NCBI RefSeq assembly: GCF_029892565.1 | Contig: NZ_JARXVH010000004.1 | Location: forward strand, 124,001 to 188,000 | Length of the DNA stretch: 64,000 bases | Source: Streptomyces pseudovenezuelae | GTDB taxonomy: Bacteria; Actinomycetota; Actinomycetes; Streptomycetales; Streptomycetaceae | Direction: 5' to 3' | Part shown: piece by piece, positions 24,339 to 32,672 of the stretch | Layout of the letters: each line of letters opens with the position of its first letter | How positions within the stretch are numbered: position 1 is the stretch's first letter | Made by a program: the position numbers and the translations under genes | The notes under the pieces: model-generated | Database searches by the model: none | What the model saw: the letters and a program-made list of their open reading frames with translations, nothing else | What the model was told of the DNA's origin: nothing

Positions 24339-25487
24339 ATGACTCAGGAGATCCACGGCACCGTCGCGGACGGGTACGAGGCGGTACGCGAGGAGTTCGC
24401 CGCGTTCGTGGCCACGGAGCGGGCGGACTACGAGGGCCAGTTGTGCGCGTACGTGCACGGCCGGCGGGTCGTCGACCTGTGGGCGGGTGACGGCGGCCCG
24501 GAGGCGTTGTTCGGGGTGTACTCGTCCACCAAGGGCGCCGCGCATCTGGTGGTGGCGCTCCTCGTGCAGGAGGGCACGCTGGAGCTGGACCGCAAAGTGA
24601 CCTACTACTGGCCGGAGTTCGCGGCCGAGGGCAAGGGCGCCCTCACGCTGCGCGAGCTGATCGCCCACCGGGCGGGTGTCGTCGGTACGGACACCGGCTT
24701 CACCCCCGCCGAGCTGGCCGACGACCGGCAGATGGCCGAACGCCTCGCCGACCAGCGCCCGTTCTGGCGCCCGGGGACGGCCTTCGGCTACCACGCGCTG
24801 GTCATCGGCGCCCTCACCGGCGAGGTAGTCCGCCGCGCCACGGGCCGCACCCTGCGGGAGGTCTACGAGGAGCGCGTACGCGTTCCGTACGAGCTGGACT
24901 TCCACCTGGGTCTGCCCGCGGCCCTCGAACCCCGCTTCCGTCCCGCGCAGCCGATGATCCCCACCGCGCCGGAGCAGGCGGTGCTGGACTCGGTGCCGAC
25001 CGGGCCGCACACCCTGGCCTCGATCGCGTTCAACGAGCATGCGCCTGACGCCGTGGACCTCGTGGACTACGTCAACTCCCGTGCCGTACGTGCCAAGGGG
25101 CCGGCGTCGGCGGGCGGTGTCGCCGCGGCGCGCGGGCTCGCCGGGATGTACGCGGCGACGATCAGCGAGGTGGACGGGCGGCCCCCGCTGCTCAAGCCGG
25201 ACACCATCGCCGAGGTCGGCCAGATCCACTCGGTCGGCTACGACCTGGTCACCCGCACCCACAGGTCCTACGGTCTGGGCTTCCAGGCCACGGCGGACAC
25301 CTGGCACGCGTTCCTGGGCGCCGGTGCCTTCGGCCACAGCGGAGCGGCCGGCTCGCAGGCCTTCGCCGACCCCCGCTCCGGCCTGGCCTACGGCTACACC
25401 CGTCGCCGGTTCGCCTTCCCGGGAGGGGCGGCACCGGAGAACAACCGGCTGGTCATGGCCGTACACGCGGCTGCTCTGGCGGGGTGA
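24339..25487 (+). CDS. Serine esterase, beta-lactamase-fold (EstB/family VIII type)
   Basis: Carboxylesterase-like serine hydrolase of 382 residues without signal peptide. Nucleophile motif S62-S-T-K65, tyrosine motif FGYHALVIG (about 148) and C-terminal FGHSGAAGSQAFADPRSG in place of KTG/HxG. The size and the GxG-like motif fit family VIII esterases more than peptidases. GAGGAG lies 6 bases before the ATG. Probably co-transcribed with the 70-residue protein. Confidence 0.9.
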   Translation: MTQEIHGTVADGYEAVREEFAAFVATERADYEGQLCAYVHGRRVVDLWAGDGGPEALFGVYSSTKGAAHLVVALLVQEGTLELDRKVTYYWPEFAAEGKGALTLRELIAHRAGVVGTDTGFTPAELADDRQMAERLADQRPFWRPGTAFGYHALVIGALTGEVVRRATGRTLREVYEERVRVPYELDFHLGLPAALEPRFRPAQPMIPTAPEQAVLDSVPTGPHTLASIAFNEHAPDAVDLVDYVNSRAVRAKGPASAGGVAAARGLAGMYAATISEVDGRPPLLKPDTIAEVGQIHSVGYDLVTRTHRSYGLGFQATADTWHAFLGAGAFGHSGAAGSQAFADPRSGLAYGYTRRRFAFPGGAAPENNRLVMAVHAAALAG

Positions 25488-25577
25488 GCGGCGGCTCGTC
25501 AGCCGGCAGGCGGAGGCCGCGTCCCACGTCCAGGGATGCGGCCTCCGGGAATGCAAGAGCCTCGAAGGCTCAACGTC

Positions 25578-26576
25578 CTACAGCTTGACGATCATCTTTC
25601 CGGTGTTGTCCCCGCGCAGCTGGCCGAGGAACGCCTCCAGGTTGTTCTCGATGCCCTCGACGACGGTCTCGCGGTGCTTCAGCGCGCCGGAGGCGACCCA
25701 CGGTCCGACCTCGGCCACGAACTCCGGCTGGAGGTCGTAGTGGTCGCCGACCAGGAAGCCCTCGATGCGGCCGCGGGTCTGGATCAGGCGGGCGAGGTTC
25801 TTGGGGCCGGGGACGGGCTCCGTGCTGTTGTAGACGGAGATCATGCCGCAGATCGCGATCCGGCCGCCCTGGTTCAGCGAGCCGATGGCCGCCTCCAGGT
25901 GGTCGCCGCCGACGTTGTCGAAGTAGACGTCGACGCCGTCGGGCGCGGCGGCGCGCAGCTGCTCGCCGACCGGCCCGTTCTTGTAGTTGAACGCGGCGTC
26001 GAAGCCGTACTCCTCGACCAGGAGCTTGACCTTCTCGTCGGAGCCGGCCGAGCCGATGACCCGCGAGGCGCCCTTGAGCTTGGCGATCTGGCCGACCTGG
26101 CTGCCGACGGCACCGGCGGCGCCGGAGACGAAGACGGAGTCGCCCTCCTTGAAGGAGGCGGTGCGCAGCAGGCCGGCGTAGGCGGTGAGGCCGGTCATGC
26201 CGAGGACGCCGAGGTACGTCGACAGGGGCGCGGCGTCGGGGTCGACCTTGACGACGTTCTTCGCGTCCGTGGCCGCGTACTCGCGCCAGCCGAGGAAGTG
26301 CAGGACGTGGTCGCCGACGGCGATGCCCTCGGCGTTGGACTCGACGACCTCGCCGACCGCGGCGCCCTGCATGACCTTGCCCAGCTCGAAGGGGGCGACG
26401 TACGACTTCGCGGCGCTCATGCGGCCGCGCATGTACGGGTCGACGGAGAGGTACTCGTTCCGCACCAGCACCTGGCCCTCGCGGGGCGTCGGGATCTCCG
26501 CCTCGACCAGGGCGAAGTCCTCGGACTTCGGCCAGCCGACGGGACGGCTGAGGAGGTGCCATTCGCGGTTGATCAT
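25578..26576 (-). CDS. NADP-dependent MDR oxidoreductase (CurA/LTB4DH type)
   Basis: Zinc-free medium-chain dehydrogenase/reductase of 332 residues, reducing alpha,beta-unsaturated carbonyls with NADPH. Seen: LSVDPYMRGRM (typical of the CurA/prostaglandin reductase group), the coenzyme loop VSGAAGAVGSQVGQIAKLKG and DVYFDNVGG. ATG 26576 has AAAGG 8 bases upstream. Divergent from a marR gene across a repeat-rich operator region (26606-26641), so it is probably induced by electrophiles or phenolics through MarR. Confidence 0.93.
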   Translation of the reverse strand: MINREWHLLSRPVGWPKSEDFALVEAEIPTPREGQVLVRNEYLSVDPYMRGRMSAAKSYVAPFELGKVMQGAAVGEVVESNAEGIAVGDHVLHFLGWREYAATDAKNVVKVDPDAAPLSTYLGVLGMTGLTAYAGLLRTASFKEGDSVFVSGAAGAVGSQVGQIAKLKGASRVIGSAGSDEKVKLLVEEYGFDAAFNYKNGPVGEQLRAAAPDGVDVYFDNVGGDHLEAAIGSLNQGGRIAICGMISVYNSTEPVPGPKNLARLIQTRGRIEGFLVGDHYDLQPEFVAEVGPWVASGALKHRETVVEGIENNLEAFLGQLRGDNTGKMIVKL

Positions 26577-26605
26577 GACGGAACCTTTCGCAACTACCAC
26601 TTCAG

Positions 26606-26641
26606 AAATGCTTCAGCTTCACAAATGCTTCAGTAACTGAA
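26606..26641. promoter_or_regulatory. MarR-type operator array
   Basis: Two direct copies of AAATGCTTCAG (26606-26616 and 26623-26633) followed by a perfect inverted repeat TTCAG-TAA-CTGAA (26629-26641) that shares the last TTCAG. AT-rich palindromes of this kind in a divergent marR-target gap are classic MarR sites. Confidence 0.75.
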
Positions 26642-26695
26642 ACAACCATGCCTCTGAATATTTCATGTTGTCAAGTAACGGGGTACTCTGGAGGC

Positions 26696-27145
26696 ATGTC
26701 CACACCATCCATGCCCGCACCACAGAAGCCCCGGCTCGACGCGCTGACCGTGGAGGTCGTCGAGCTGATCGGCGATGTCGTGGCCCGGTTCTACGAGGAC
26801 TACGAGGAGGCGGCGGGCGAGCACGCCCTGACCGGAGCTCAGGCCCGGCTGCTGAGCCTGCTGTCGCTGGAGCCGCTGCCGATGCGCAAGCTGGCGCGGA
26901 AGCTGAAGTGCGAGCCGTCGAACGTGACGGGGATCGTGGACCGGCTGGAGTCGCGCGGTCTGGTGGAGCGGCGGCCGGACCCCGCGGACCGCCGGGTGAA
27001 GCTGGCGGCGGCGACGGACGAGGGGCTGCGAGTCGCCCGGGAGCTGCGCGAGGGCCTGCGCTTCGCCCGCGCGCCACTGGCGGGCCTGTCGGACGAAGAG
27101 CGCCTGTCTTTGCGGGATTTGCTGCAGAGGATGCTGAACGCCTAG
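26696..27145 (+). CDS. MarR family transcriptional regulator
   Basis: Winged-helix repressor of 149 residues. The DNA-binding region is clear: ALTGAQARLLSLLSLEPLPMRKLARKLKCEPSNVTGIVDRLESRGLVERRPDPADRRVKLAAATDEG (about 43-107), with the wing DPADRRVK. ATG 26696 is 6 bases after TACTCT, fitting a leaderless start; the GGAGG immediately before it is too close to act well. It probably represses itself and the divergent MDR oxidoreductase. Confidence 0.93.
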   Translation: MSTPSMPAPQKPRLDALTVEVVELIGDVVARFYEDYEEAAGEHALTGAQARLLSLLSLEPLPMRKLARKLKCEPSNVTGIVDRLESRGLVERRPDPADRRVKLAAATDEGLRVARELREGLRFARAPLAGLSDEERLSLRDLLQRMLNA

Positions 27146-27167
27146 ACGGCGAAGCCGAGTTCCCGGC

Positions 27168-27977
27168 TTACGTGCACCACCACAGGAACTTGTCGCACGT
27201 CTGCGACGGCGAGGGGTCCGGGCTCGGGTCCGAGGTCGTCGGGTCCGCGGTGGGCGTCGACGTCGAGGCCGGTGCGCTCGCGGCGGGGGCCGAGGTGGTG
27301 ACGCCCGGCTGTGAAGTCGGCGTGGGCGACGGGGAGTTCGCGTCGTCGTCCTTCTTGTCGTCGTCCTTCTTGGACTCGGAGGCCGAGGGTGAGGCGGAGT
27401 CGTCCGGCGACGGCGAGCGGGACCCGTCGCCCTTGCCCGACGCGTCGTCCAGCGGTTTGGCCGTCCGGCCGGCCTCCTCGGCCGATCCGCCGTCCGCCGA
27501 GGCGTCACCGGCCGCGGCGGGCTTGGGGCTGGAGAAGGGTGCGTCGACGCCGAGTTCCGCCAGGCTCAGACCGGCGGCGGCCAGGACGAAGCCGGCGGTT
27601 ATCAGCAGGGTGCGGCGTCTGCGTCGTCGGTGTGCCGCGGCTTTGCGATCGCGGCGGCTCGCCCCGCCGCCGGGCCCTTCGGCGGCCGCACCCCGGCGCC
27701 GTCCGCGGCCCCGGTCCTGCGCGCGCCGCGCGGCCCGGCCGACGGGCGCGTCGTCGTCGCCGTCCTCGTCGTCGTACCCCTCGTCGGTGTCATCGGCGTC
27801 GGCCGCGTCACGCGCCTCCGCGTCATCGCCGTACGAACTCCCCTGCGGACGCGTGTCGTTGCGCTCGGGCCCCGCGGGCTCTCCCGCGTGCGCGCGGAGT
27901 TCTTCGACGGGTGCACCGCACCCCGGGCAGGCGAGGGCGCCGTTGAGGTGCCGACGGCACGGGAGGCAGTAGTCCAT
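27168..27977 (-). CDS. SCO2400-like single-pass membrane protein
   Basis: 269 residues. N-terminal zinc-ribbon-like motif with CLPC and CPGC (residues 4-20), a long charged, Asp/Arg-rich region (about 30-120), one transmembrane helix (TLLITAGFVLAAAGLSLAELG at about 122-143), then a Ser/Pro/Thr-rich extracytoplasmic tail ending in a Cys/Trp-containing CDKFLWWCT. This layout matches a Streptomyces family annotated as SCO2400-like; function unknown. A short hairpin (27152-27169) overlaps its stop and separates it from the convergent marR. Confidence 0.85.
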   Translation of the reverse strand: MDYCLPCRRHLNGALACPGCGAPVEELRAHAGEPAGPERNDTRPQGSSYGDDAEARDAADADDTDEGYDDEDGDDDAPVGRAARRAQDRGRGRRRGAAAEGPGGGASRRDRKAAAHRRRRRRTLLITAGFVLAAAGLSLAELGVDAPFSSPKPAAAGDASADGGSAEEAGRTAKPLDDASGKGDGSRSPSPDDSASPSASESKKDDDKKDDDANSPSPTPTSQPGVTTSAPAASAPASTSTPTADPTTSDPSPDPSPSQTCDKFLWWCT

Positions 27978-28104
27978 GACGCGGGAAGACTAAGTTCCCG
28001 GACGGTCACGTTCCTAGGCGCGTCTGTGAAGGTTCTGTAGGAGACGGCACCGGTGACCGAAAGGTCCCTCGAATGCTTGTCGAAACCGTTACCTGTTCGA
28101 CCCA

Positions 28105-28134
28105 TTGACACTTCTCATGCCCCATCCTTACTGT
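28105..28134 (+). promoter_or_regulatory. Strong housekeeping-type promoter of the sugar-acid operon
   Basis: TTGACA (28105-28110) and TACTGT (28129-28134) are 18 bp apart. This is the best vegetative-sigma match in the window. The expected transcription start, about 28141, falls right at the operator at 28144-28171. Confidence 0.8.
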
Positions 28135-28143
28135 CACGCCAGC

Positions 28144-28171
28144 ATTTCGAACGCGTGACGAAATCTCGAAC
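28144..28171. promoter_or_regulatory. Operator candidate, copy 1 (upstream of dehydratase)
   Basis: ATTTCG and CGAAAT form an inverted repeat around 9 bases (28144-28164), overlapped by CGAAATCTCGAAC (28159-28171). Twelve of the last 13 bases recur upstream of the gene at 30477, and the ATTTCGAACGCG half recurs there with one change. Placed at the transcription start, it suits a repressor. Confidence 0.6.
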
Positions 28172-28203
28172 AGCGAATCCAGAACAGCTGAGGGGCAACT
28201 GCC

Positions 28204-29364
28204 GTGCGCATCACCGGAATCAGCACACACGTGGTCGGGACGCCCTGGCGCAACCTGACCTACGTCCAGGTGCACACCGACGAAGGGGTCACCGGAGTCG
28301 GCGAGACCCGGATGCTGGGGCACACCGACGCGCTGATCGGCTATCTGCGGGAGGCGGAGGCCAATCACATTCTGGGCTCCGACCCGTTCGCGGTGGAAGA
28401 CCTCGTACGGCGTATGAAGTACGGCGACTACGGCCGGGCCGGCGAGATCGTGATGTCCGGCATCGCGATCATCGAGATGGCCTGCTGGGACATCAAGGGC
28501 AAGGCCCTCGGGGTGCCCGTCTGGCAGCTCCTCGGCGGCAAGGTGACCGACAAGGTCAAGGCGTACGCCAACGGCTGGTACACCACCGAGCGGACGCCCG
28601 AGGCGTACCACAAGGCCGCGCAGGGCGTGGTCGAGCGCGGGTACAAGGCGCTGAAGATCGACCCCTTCGGCACCGGGCACTTCGAGCTGGACCACGAGCA
28701 GACCCTGTACGCCGTCTCCCTGATCGAGGCCGTACGGGACGCCATCGGCCCGGACTCCGAGCTGATGCTGGAGATGCACGGCCGCTTCTCCCCCGCCACC
28801 GCCGTCCGCCTCGCCCACGAGCTGGCGCCCTTCAAGCCGGCCTGGCTGGAGGAGCCGTGCCCGCCGGAGAACCTCAAGGCGCTGGAGAAGGTCGCCGCCA
28901 AGGTCGACATCCCGGTCGCCACGGGTGAGCGCATCCACGACCGGATCGAGTTCCGCGAGCTGTTCGAGAGCCAGGCCGTCGACATCATCCAACCGGACGT
29001 CGGCCATATCGGTGGAATCTGGGAGACCCGCAAGCTCGCCGCCACGGCCGAGACGCACTACGTGCTCGTCGCGCCGCACAACGTGGGCGGTCCCGTCCTG
29101 ACCGCCGCCTCGCTCCAGGTCGGCTTCAGCACGCCCAACTTCAAGATCCTGGAGCACTTCAACGACTTCGCGGACGCGGAGATCAAGAAGATCGTCAAGG
29201 GCGCGCCGGAGGTCGTGGACGGCTACTTCCACCTCTCCGACAAGCCCGGTCTCGGCGTCGAGTTCGATGCCGACGCGGCAGCCGAATTCCCGCAGCAACA
29301 GGCCCGGTTCGACCTGTGGGCCGAGGGCTGGGAGCAGCGCAAGCCGAAGGGCACCGAGAAGTGA
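28204..29364 (+). CDS. Enolase-superfamily sugar-acid dehydratase (galactonate dehydratase-like)
   Basis: Mandelate racemase/muconate lactonizing enzyme family, 386 residues. The N-terminal capping domain (1-120) is followed by the barrel with KxD (ALKIDPFG), metal ligands in LEMHGRF, EEP and TGER, and the Asp-His dyad (IIQPDVGHIGG and VAPHNVGG). The HGR motif after the second metal ligand resembles D-galactonate dehydratase, so removal of water from an aldonic acid to a 2-keto-3-deoxy acid is likely; the exact sugar is unknown. GTG start with GAGGGG upstream. Its TGA overlaps the GTG of the next gene (GTGA). Confidence 0.9.
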   Translation: MRITGISTHVVGTPWRNLTYVQVHTDEGVTGVGETRMLGHTDALIGYLREAEANHILGSDPFAVEDLVRRMKYGDYGRAGEIVMSGIAIIEMACWDIKGKALGVPVWQLLGGKVTDKVKAYANGWYTTERTPEAYHKAAQGVVERGYKALKIDPFGTGHFELDHEQTLYAVSLIEAVRDAIGPDSELMLEMHGRFSPATAVRLAHELAPFKPAWLEEPCPPENLKALEKVAAKVDIPVATGERIHDRIEFRELFESQAVDIIQPDVGHIGGIWETRKLAATAETHYVLVAPHNVGGPVLTAASLQVGFSTPNFKILEHFNDFADAEIKKIVKGAPEVVDGYFHLSDKPGLGVEFDADAAAEFPQQQARFDLWAEGWEQRKPKGTEK

Positions 29365-30365
29365 GTGACGCGGTCGTCATCGTGGCGCCGGGCGAGCACC
29401 GGCTGGCCCCGCACGAGCCCCGGCGGCCGGAGCCCGGCGAGGCGCTCGTCCATGTCCACGCGGTCGGCATCTGCGGCAGCGACCGCGAGGTGTACCAGGG
29501 CAACCGGCCCGAGGGGTACGTCCGTTACCCGCTGACGCCCGGGCACGAGTGGTCCGGCACGGTGGCGGCGGTCGGCGCCGGGGTGCCGTCAACTCTCGTG
29601 GGCCGCAAGGTCGTCGGTGAGGGGTTCCGCAACTGCCAGGTGTGCGACCGCTGTCACGCGGGCGAGTCCACGCTGTGCACGGCCGGCTACGAGGAGACCG
29701 GGTTCACCCAGCCGGGCGCGATGGCCCCGACGCTGACCCTGCCTGCCAGGCTGCTGCATGTCCTGCCGGACGGGGCCGACTTGACGGCCGCGGCGCTCCT
29801 GGAGCCCGCGGCCTGTATCGCCGCGGCGGCGCTCAAGGCGAACGCGCGTCCAGGTGAGCGCGTCGCCGTCGTCGGCACGGGCACGCTCGGCATGTTCGCG
29901 ATCCAGTTCCTGAAGGCGGGCTCGCCCGCGGAGCTGCTCGTGGTGGGGACTCGACCCGACCGCGCGGAGCTTTCGAGAACTTTCGGCGCCACCGACTTCC
30001 GTACCAAGGACCAGGAGCTGCCAGACGACTTCGACGTGGTGATCGAGACCGCGGGCTCCGCGGACGCGGCCCGTACCGCCGCCGGCCTGCTCCGGCGGGG
30101 CGGACGGCTGGTTCTCACGGGCATCCCGGCGCCGGGCGCCGAGGGCCTGGACCCGACGGAGCTGGTGGTGCGGCAGCTGGAGGTGCACACCGTCTTCGGG
30201 GCTCCGCCGGACGCCTGGGCGCACACGGTACGGGTCTTCGGGGCGGGGCTGCTCGATCCGCTGCCGCTGGTCACGCACGAGCTGCCGCTGGACGAGTTCC
30301 CGCACGCCATCGAGCTGGTCGGGTCCGGCGATCCGAAGGTCGGCAAGGTGCTCCTTCGCCCTTAG
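29361..30365 (+). CDS. Zinc-dependent medium-chain alcohol/sugar dehydrogenase
   Basis: NAD(P)-dependent dehydrogenase of 334 residues. Catalytic zinc ligands in VGICGSD (Cys) and GHEWSG (His-Glu), structural zinc lobe CQVCDRCHAGESTLC (C-x2-C-x2-C-x7-C) and coenzyme-binding VAVVGTGTLGMFAIQF. It resembles sorbitol/threonine or L-galactonate-type dehydrogenases. GTG 29361 overlaps the upstream stop, so it is translationally coupled to the dehydratase, which points to an aldose, alditol or aldonate substrate. Ends at the strong hairpin 30368-30412. Confidence 0.92.
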   Translation: MSDAVVIVAPGEHRLAPHEPRRPEPGEALVHVHAVGICGSDREVYQGNRPEGYVRYPLTPGHEWSGTVAAVGAGVPSTLVGRKVVGEGFRNCQVCDRCHAGESTLCTAGYEETGFTQPGAMAPTLTLPARLLHVLPDGADLTAAALLEPAACIAAAALKANARPGERVAVVGTGTLGMFAIQFLKAGSPAELLVVGTRPDRAELSRTFGATDFRTKDQELPDDFDVVIETAGSADAARTAAGLLRRGGRLVLTGIPAPGAEGLDPTELVVRQLEVHTVFGAPPDAWAHTVRVFGAGLLDPLPLVTHELPLDEFPHAIELVGSGDPKVGKVLLRP

Positions 30366-30367
30366 AC

Positions 30368-30412
30368 GTACGCCGGTACGGGGGCGACCTGACGGTCCCC
30401 GTACCGGCGTAC
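30368..30412 (+). terminator. Perfect 16-bp hairpin between dehydrogenase and next gene
   Basis: Arms GTACGCCGGTACGGGG and CCCCGTACCGGCGTAC pair without mismatch around a 13-base loop, starting 2 bases after the dehydrogenase stop. It is one of the two strongest terminators in the window. It implies a separate promoter for 30477, consistent with the second operator copy at 30450. Confidence 0.85.
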
Positions 30413-30449
30413 ACCCAGCCTTTCCGTACCCAGAGCCGCGAACCTCGTC

Positions 30450-30465
30450 CGAAATATCGAACGCG
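30450..30465. promoter_or_regulatory. Operator candidate, copy 2 (upstream of 30477 gene)
   Basis: CGAAATATCGAACGCG repeats the core of the site at 28159-28171 (CGAAATNTCGAAC) and extends it as in 28149-28155. It lies 12 bases before the start codon. The shared site suggests one regulator for both transcription units. Confidence 0.6.
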
Positions 30466-30476
30466 AAGGACAGCTT

Positions 30477-31442
30477 GTGAACGACGTTTCCGCCCCGGCG
30501 GCCCGCCGGCCCGGTGAGCAGGTGCTCACCGCGCTCGGTCTGGGTGCGCCCGCCCTCGACCCCGCCGACGCCTCGCCGCACACCTTCCCCGGCGGTGGCC
30601 GCTGGCGCACCGAGATCCCCTCGTGCGAGGGTCCCGAGGCGCTGGCCGTCGTCCTCAAGGAGTCCTCCCGCCTCGACGTGCCGATCCACCGGATCAGCCA
30701 GGGCAGCGGGGTGTGGATGCTGACCGACGCCGAGATCACCGAGATGGTCGAGGCGACGGCCGCGCGCGACATCGAGCTGTGCCTGTTCACGGGCCCGCGC
30801 GGCACGTGGGACATCGGCGGCTCGGTGCGGTCCGACTCGCGCGGCGGCGGGCTGCGGGCCCGCGGTCACGACGCGGTCGCCGGGTGCGTCGAAGACGCCG
30901 TGCGGGCAACGGAGTTGGGCGTCAAGTGCCTGCTCGTGGCCGACGAGGGCGTGCTGTGGACGCTGCACCGGGCGCGGGTCGCGGGGATCATCCCGGCCGA
31001 CACCACGCTGAAGGTGTCGGCGCTGATCGGGCCGGTCAACCCGGCGTCGTACTCCGTCTTCGAGCACCTGGGCGCCGACTCGCTCAACGTGCCCAGCGAT
31101 CTGACGCTCGCTCATCTCACCGAGATCCGGCGGGTGTCGGCCGCTCCCATGGACATGTACATCGAGGCCCCCGACGACCTCGGCGGCTACATCCGGATGT
31201 ACGAGGTCGCCGAGCTGATCAGGCGCGGCGCACCGCTGTATCTCAAGTTCGGTCTGTCCCGGGCTCCCGGGATCTACCCGTGGGGCACCCACCTGCGGGA
31301 CGTCACCTTGGACACCGCGCGGGAGAGGGTGCGGCGGGGTCGGCTCGCTCTCGACCTCCTCGAACGACACGGAGCCGGCGGGGACATGGCGCCGCTCGGC
31401 TCCCGACTCCCCGGGACGCTCAACCGCTTCCCGGCCAACTGA
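30477..31442 (+). CDS. TIM-barrel-like protein of unknown function (U32-peptidase-like)
   Basis: 321 residues, not confidently recognised. Regular beta-alpha alternation (LCLFTGPRGTWD, VKCLLVADEGVLW, LKVSALIGPVNPASY, ADSLNVPSDLTLAHL, PMDMYIEAPDDLGGYIRMYE, APLYLKFGL) indicates a TIM barrel like aldolases or U32-type peptidases. Several strand ends carry acidic residues that could bind a metal. The start GTG 30477 has GAAGGA upstream. It stands first in a run with the sugar ABC transporter, so a catabolic step such as an aldolase or epimerase acting on the imported sugar is plausible. Confidence 0.85.
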   Translation: MNDVSAPAARRPGEQVLTALGLGAPALDPADASPHTFPGGGRWRTEIPSCEGPEALAVVLKESSRLDVPIHRISQGSGVWMLTDAEITEMVEATAARDIELCLFTGPRGTWDIGGSVRSDSRGGGLRARGHDAVAGCVEDAVRATELGVKCLLVADEGVLWTLHRARVAGIIPADTTLKVSALIGPVNPASYSVFEHLGADSLNVPSDLTLAHLTEIRRVSAAPMDMYIEAPDDLGGYIRMYEVAELIRRGAPLYLKFGLSRAPGIYPWGTHLRDVTLDTARERVRRGRLALDLLERHGAGGDMAPLGSRLPGTLNRFPAN

Positions 31443-31505
31443 CATCCCCCACACCCCTGCCAGGGCCAGCACATCTCAACGACGAGAAGAACAGGGACGA
31501 TCACC

Positions 31506-32612
31506 ATGCGCACTCGTAGAAGCGCTCTCACCCTCATAGCCGGCGCCGCTTCCCTCGCCCTGACCCTGACCGCCTGCGGGCAGGACAGTGACGGCGGCAG
31601 CAAGGCAAGCACGGGAGACTCCAAGGGCGGCACCATCGGTATCGCGATGCCCACGAAGTCCTCGGAGCGCTGGATCGCGGACGGCAAGAACGTGGTCGCG
31701 AACCTGAAGTCCAAGGGCTACAAGACCTCGCTGGTCTACGGCGAGGACGACCCCGACCAGCAGGTGAACCAGATCGAGAACCTGATCACGCAGGGCGTGA
31801 AGGGCCTGATCATCGCGGCGATCGACAACAAGTCGCTCAACAACGTGCTCCAGCAGGCCGCGGACGCCAAGATCCCGGTGATCTCCTACGACCGCCTGAT
31901 CCTGGGCACGAAGAACGTCGACTACTACGCGTCCTTCGACAACACCAAGGTCGGTGAGCTCCAGGCCAATTACATCGTCGAGAAGCTGGGCCTGGCGAGC
32001 GGCAAGGGTCCGTTCAACATCGAGCTGTTCGCGGGCTCCAACGACGACAACAACACCAGGTACTTCTTCAACGGCGCGATGAGCGTGCTCCAGCCGTACA
32101 TCGACAGCAAGAAGCTCGTCGTCAAGTCCGGCCAGACCAAGCTCACCCAGGTCACCACCCTGCGCTGGGACGGCACCACCGCCCAGCACCGCATGGAGGA
32201 CGTGCTGACCTCCTCGTACAAGAGCGGCCGGGTCGACGCGGTGCTCTCGCCCTACGACGGCATCTCGATCGGCATCCTCGCCGCGCTGAAGTCCGACGGT
32301 TACGGCTCCTCCAGCAAGCCGCTGCCGGTCGTCACCGGCCAGGACGCCGAACTGGCCTCGGTGAAGTCGATCATCGCCGGTGAGCAGACGCAGACCGTCT
32401 ACAAGGACACCCGGCAGCTCGCCAAGGTCGCCTCGACCATGGTCGACGACGTCCTCAAAGGCAAGAAGCCCGAGGTCAACGACACCAAGACGTACGACAA
32501 CGGCACCAAGGTCGTGCCCTCGTACCTGCTCCAGCCGGTGAGCGTCGACAAGAGCAACTACACCAAGGAACTGGTCGACACCGGCTACTACAAGGCGAGC
32601 GAGCTCAACTAG
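31506..32612 (+). CDS. chvE: Multiple-monosaccharide ABC transporter, ChvE-like binding lipoprotein
   Basis: Extracellular sugar receptor, 368 residues, type I periplasmic-binding-protein fold. Signal peptide with double Arg/Thr start and lipobox LTAC (Cys24). Seen: [55 protein letters not shown] and the inter-lobe [13 protein letters not shown]. These motifs are those of ChvE/XylF-type receptors, which bind galactose, arabinose, xylose or glucose. Followed by its ATPase after 60 bp and by the permease. A GAGAAGAACAGGGA precedes the ATG. Confidence 0.94.
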   Translation: MRTRRSALTLIAGAASLALTLTACGQDSDGGSKASTGDSKGGTIGIAMPTKSSERWIADGKNVVANLKSKGYKTSLVYGEDDPDQQVNQIENLITQGVKGLIIAAIDNKSLNNVLQQAADAKIPVISYDRLILGTKNVDYYASFDNTKVGELQANYIVEKLGLASGKGPFNIELFAGSNDDNNTRYFFNGAMSVLQPYIDSKKLVVKSGQTKLTQVTTLRWDGTTAQHRMEDVLTSSYKSGRVDAVLSPYDGISIGILAALKSDGYGSSSKPLPVVTGQDAELASVKSIIAGEQTQTVYKDTRQLAKVASTMVDDVLKGKKPEVNDTKTYDNGTKVVPSYLLQPVSVDKSNYTKELVDTGYYKASELN

Positions 32613-32672
32613 CCGTCCCGTAGCGGTCATTCGCACGGATCGATCATTCCTACGGATTGGAAGGGCACGACC

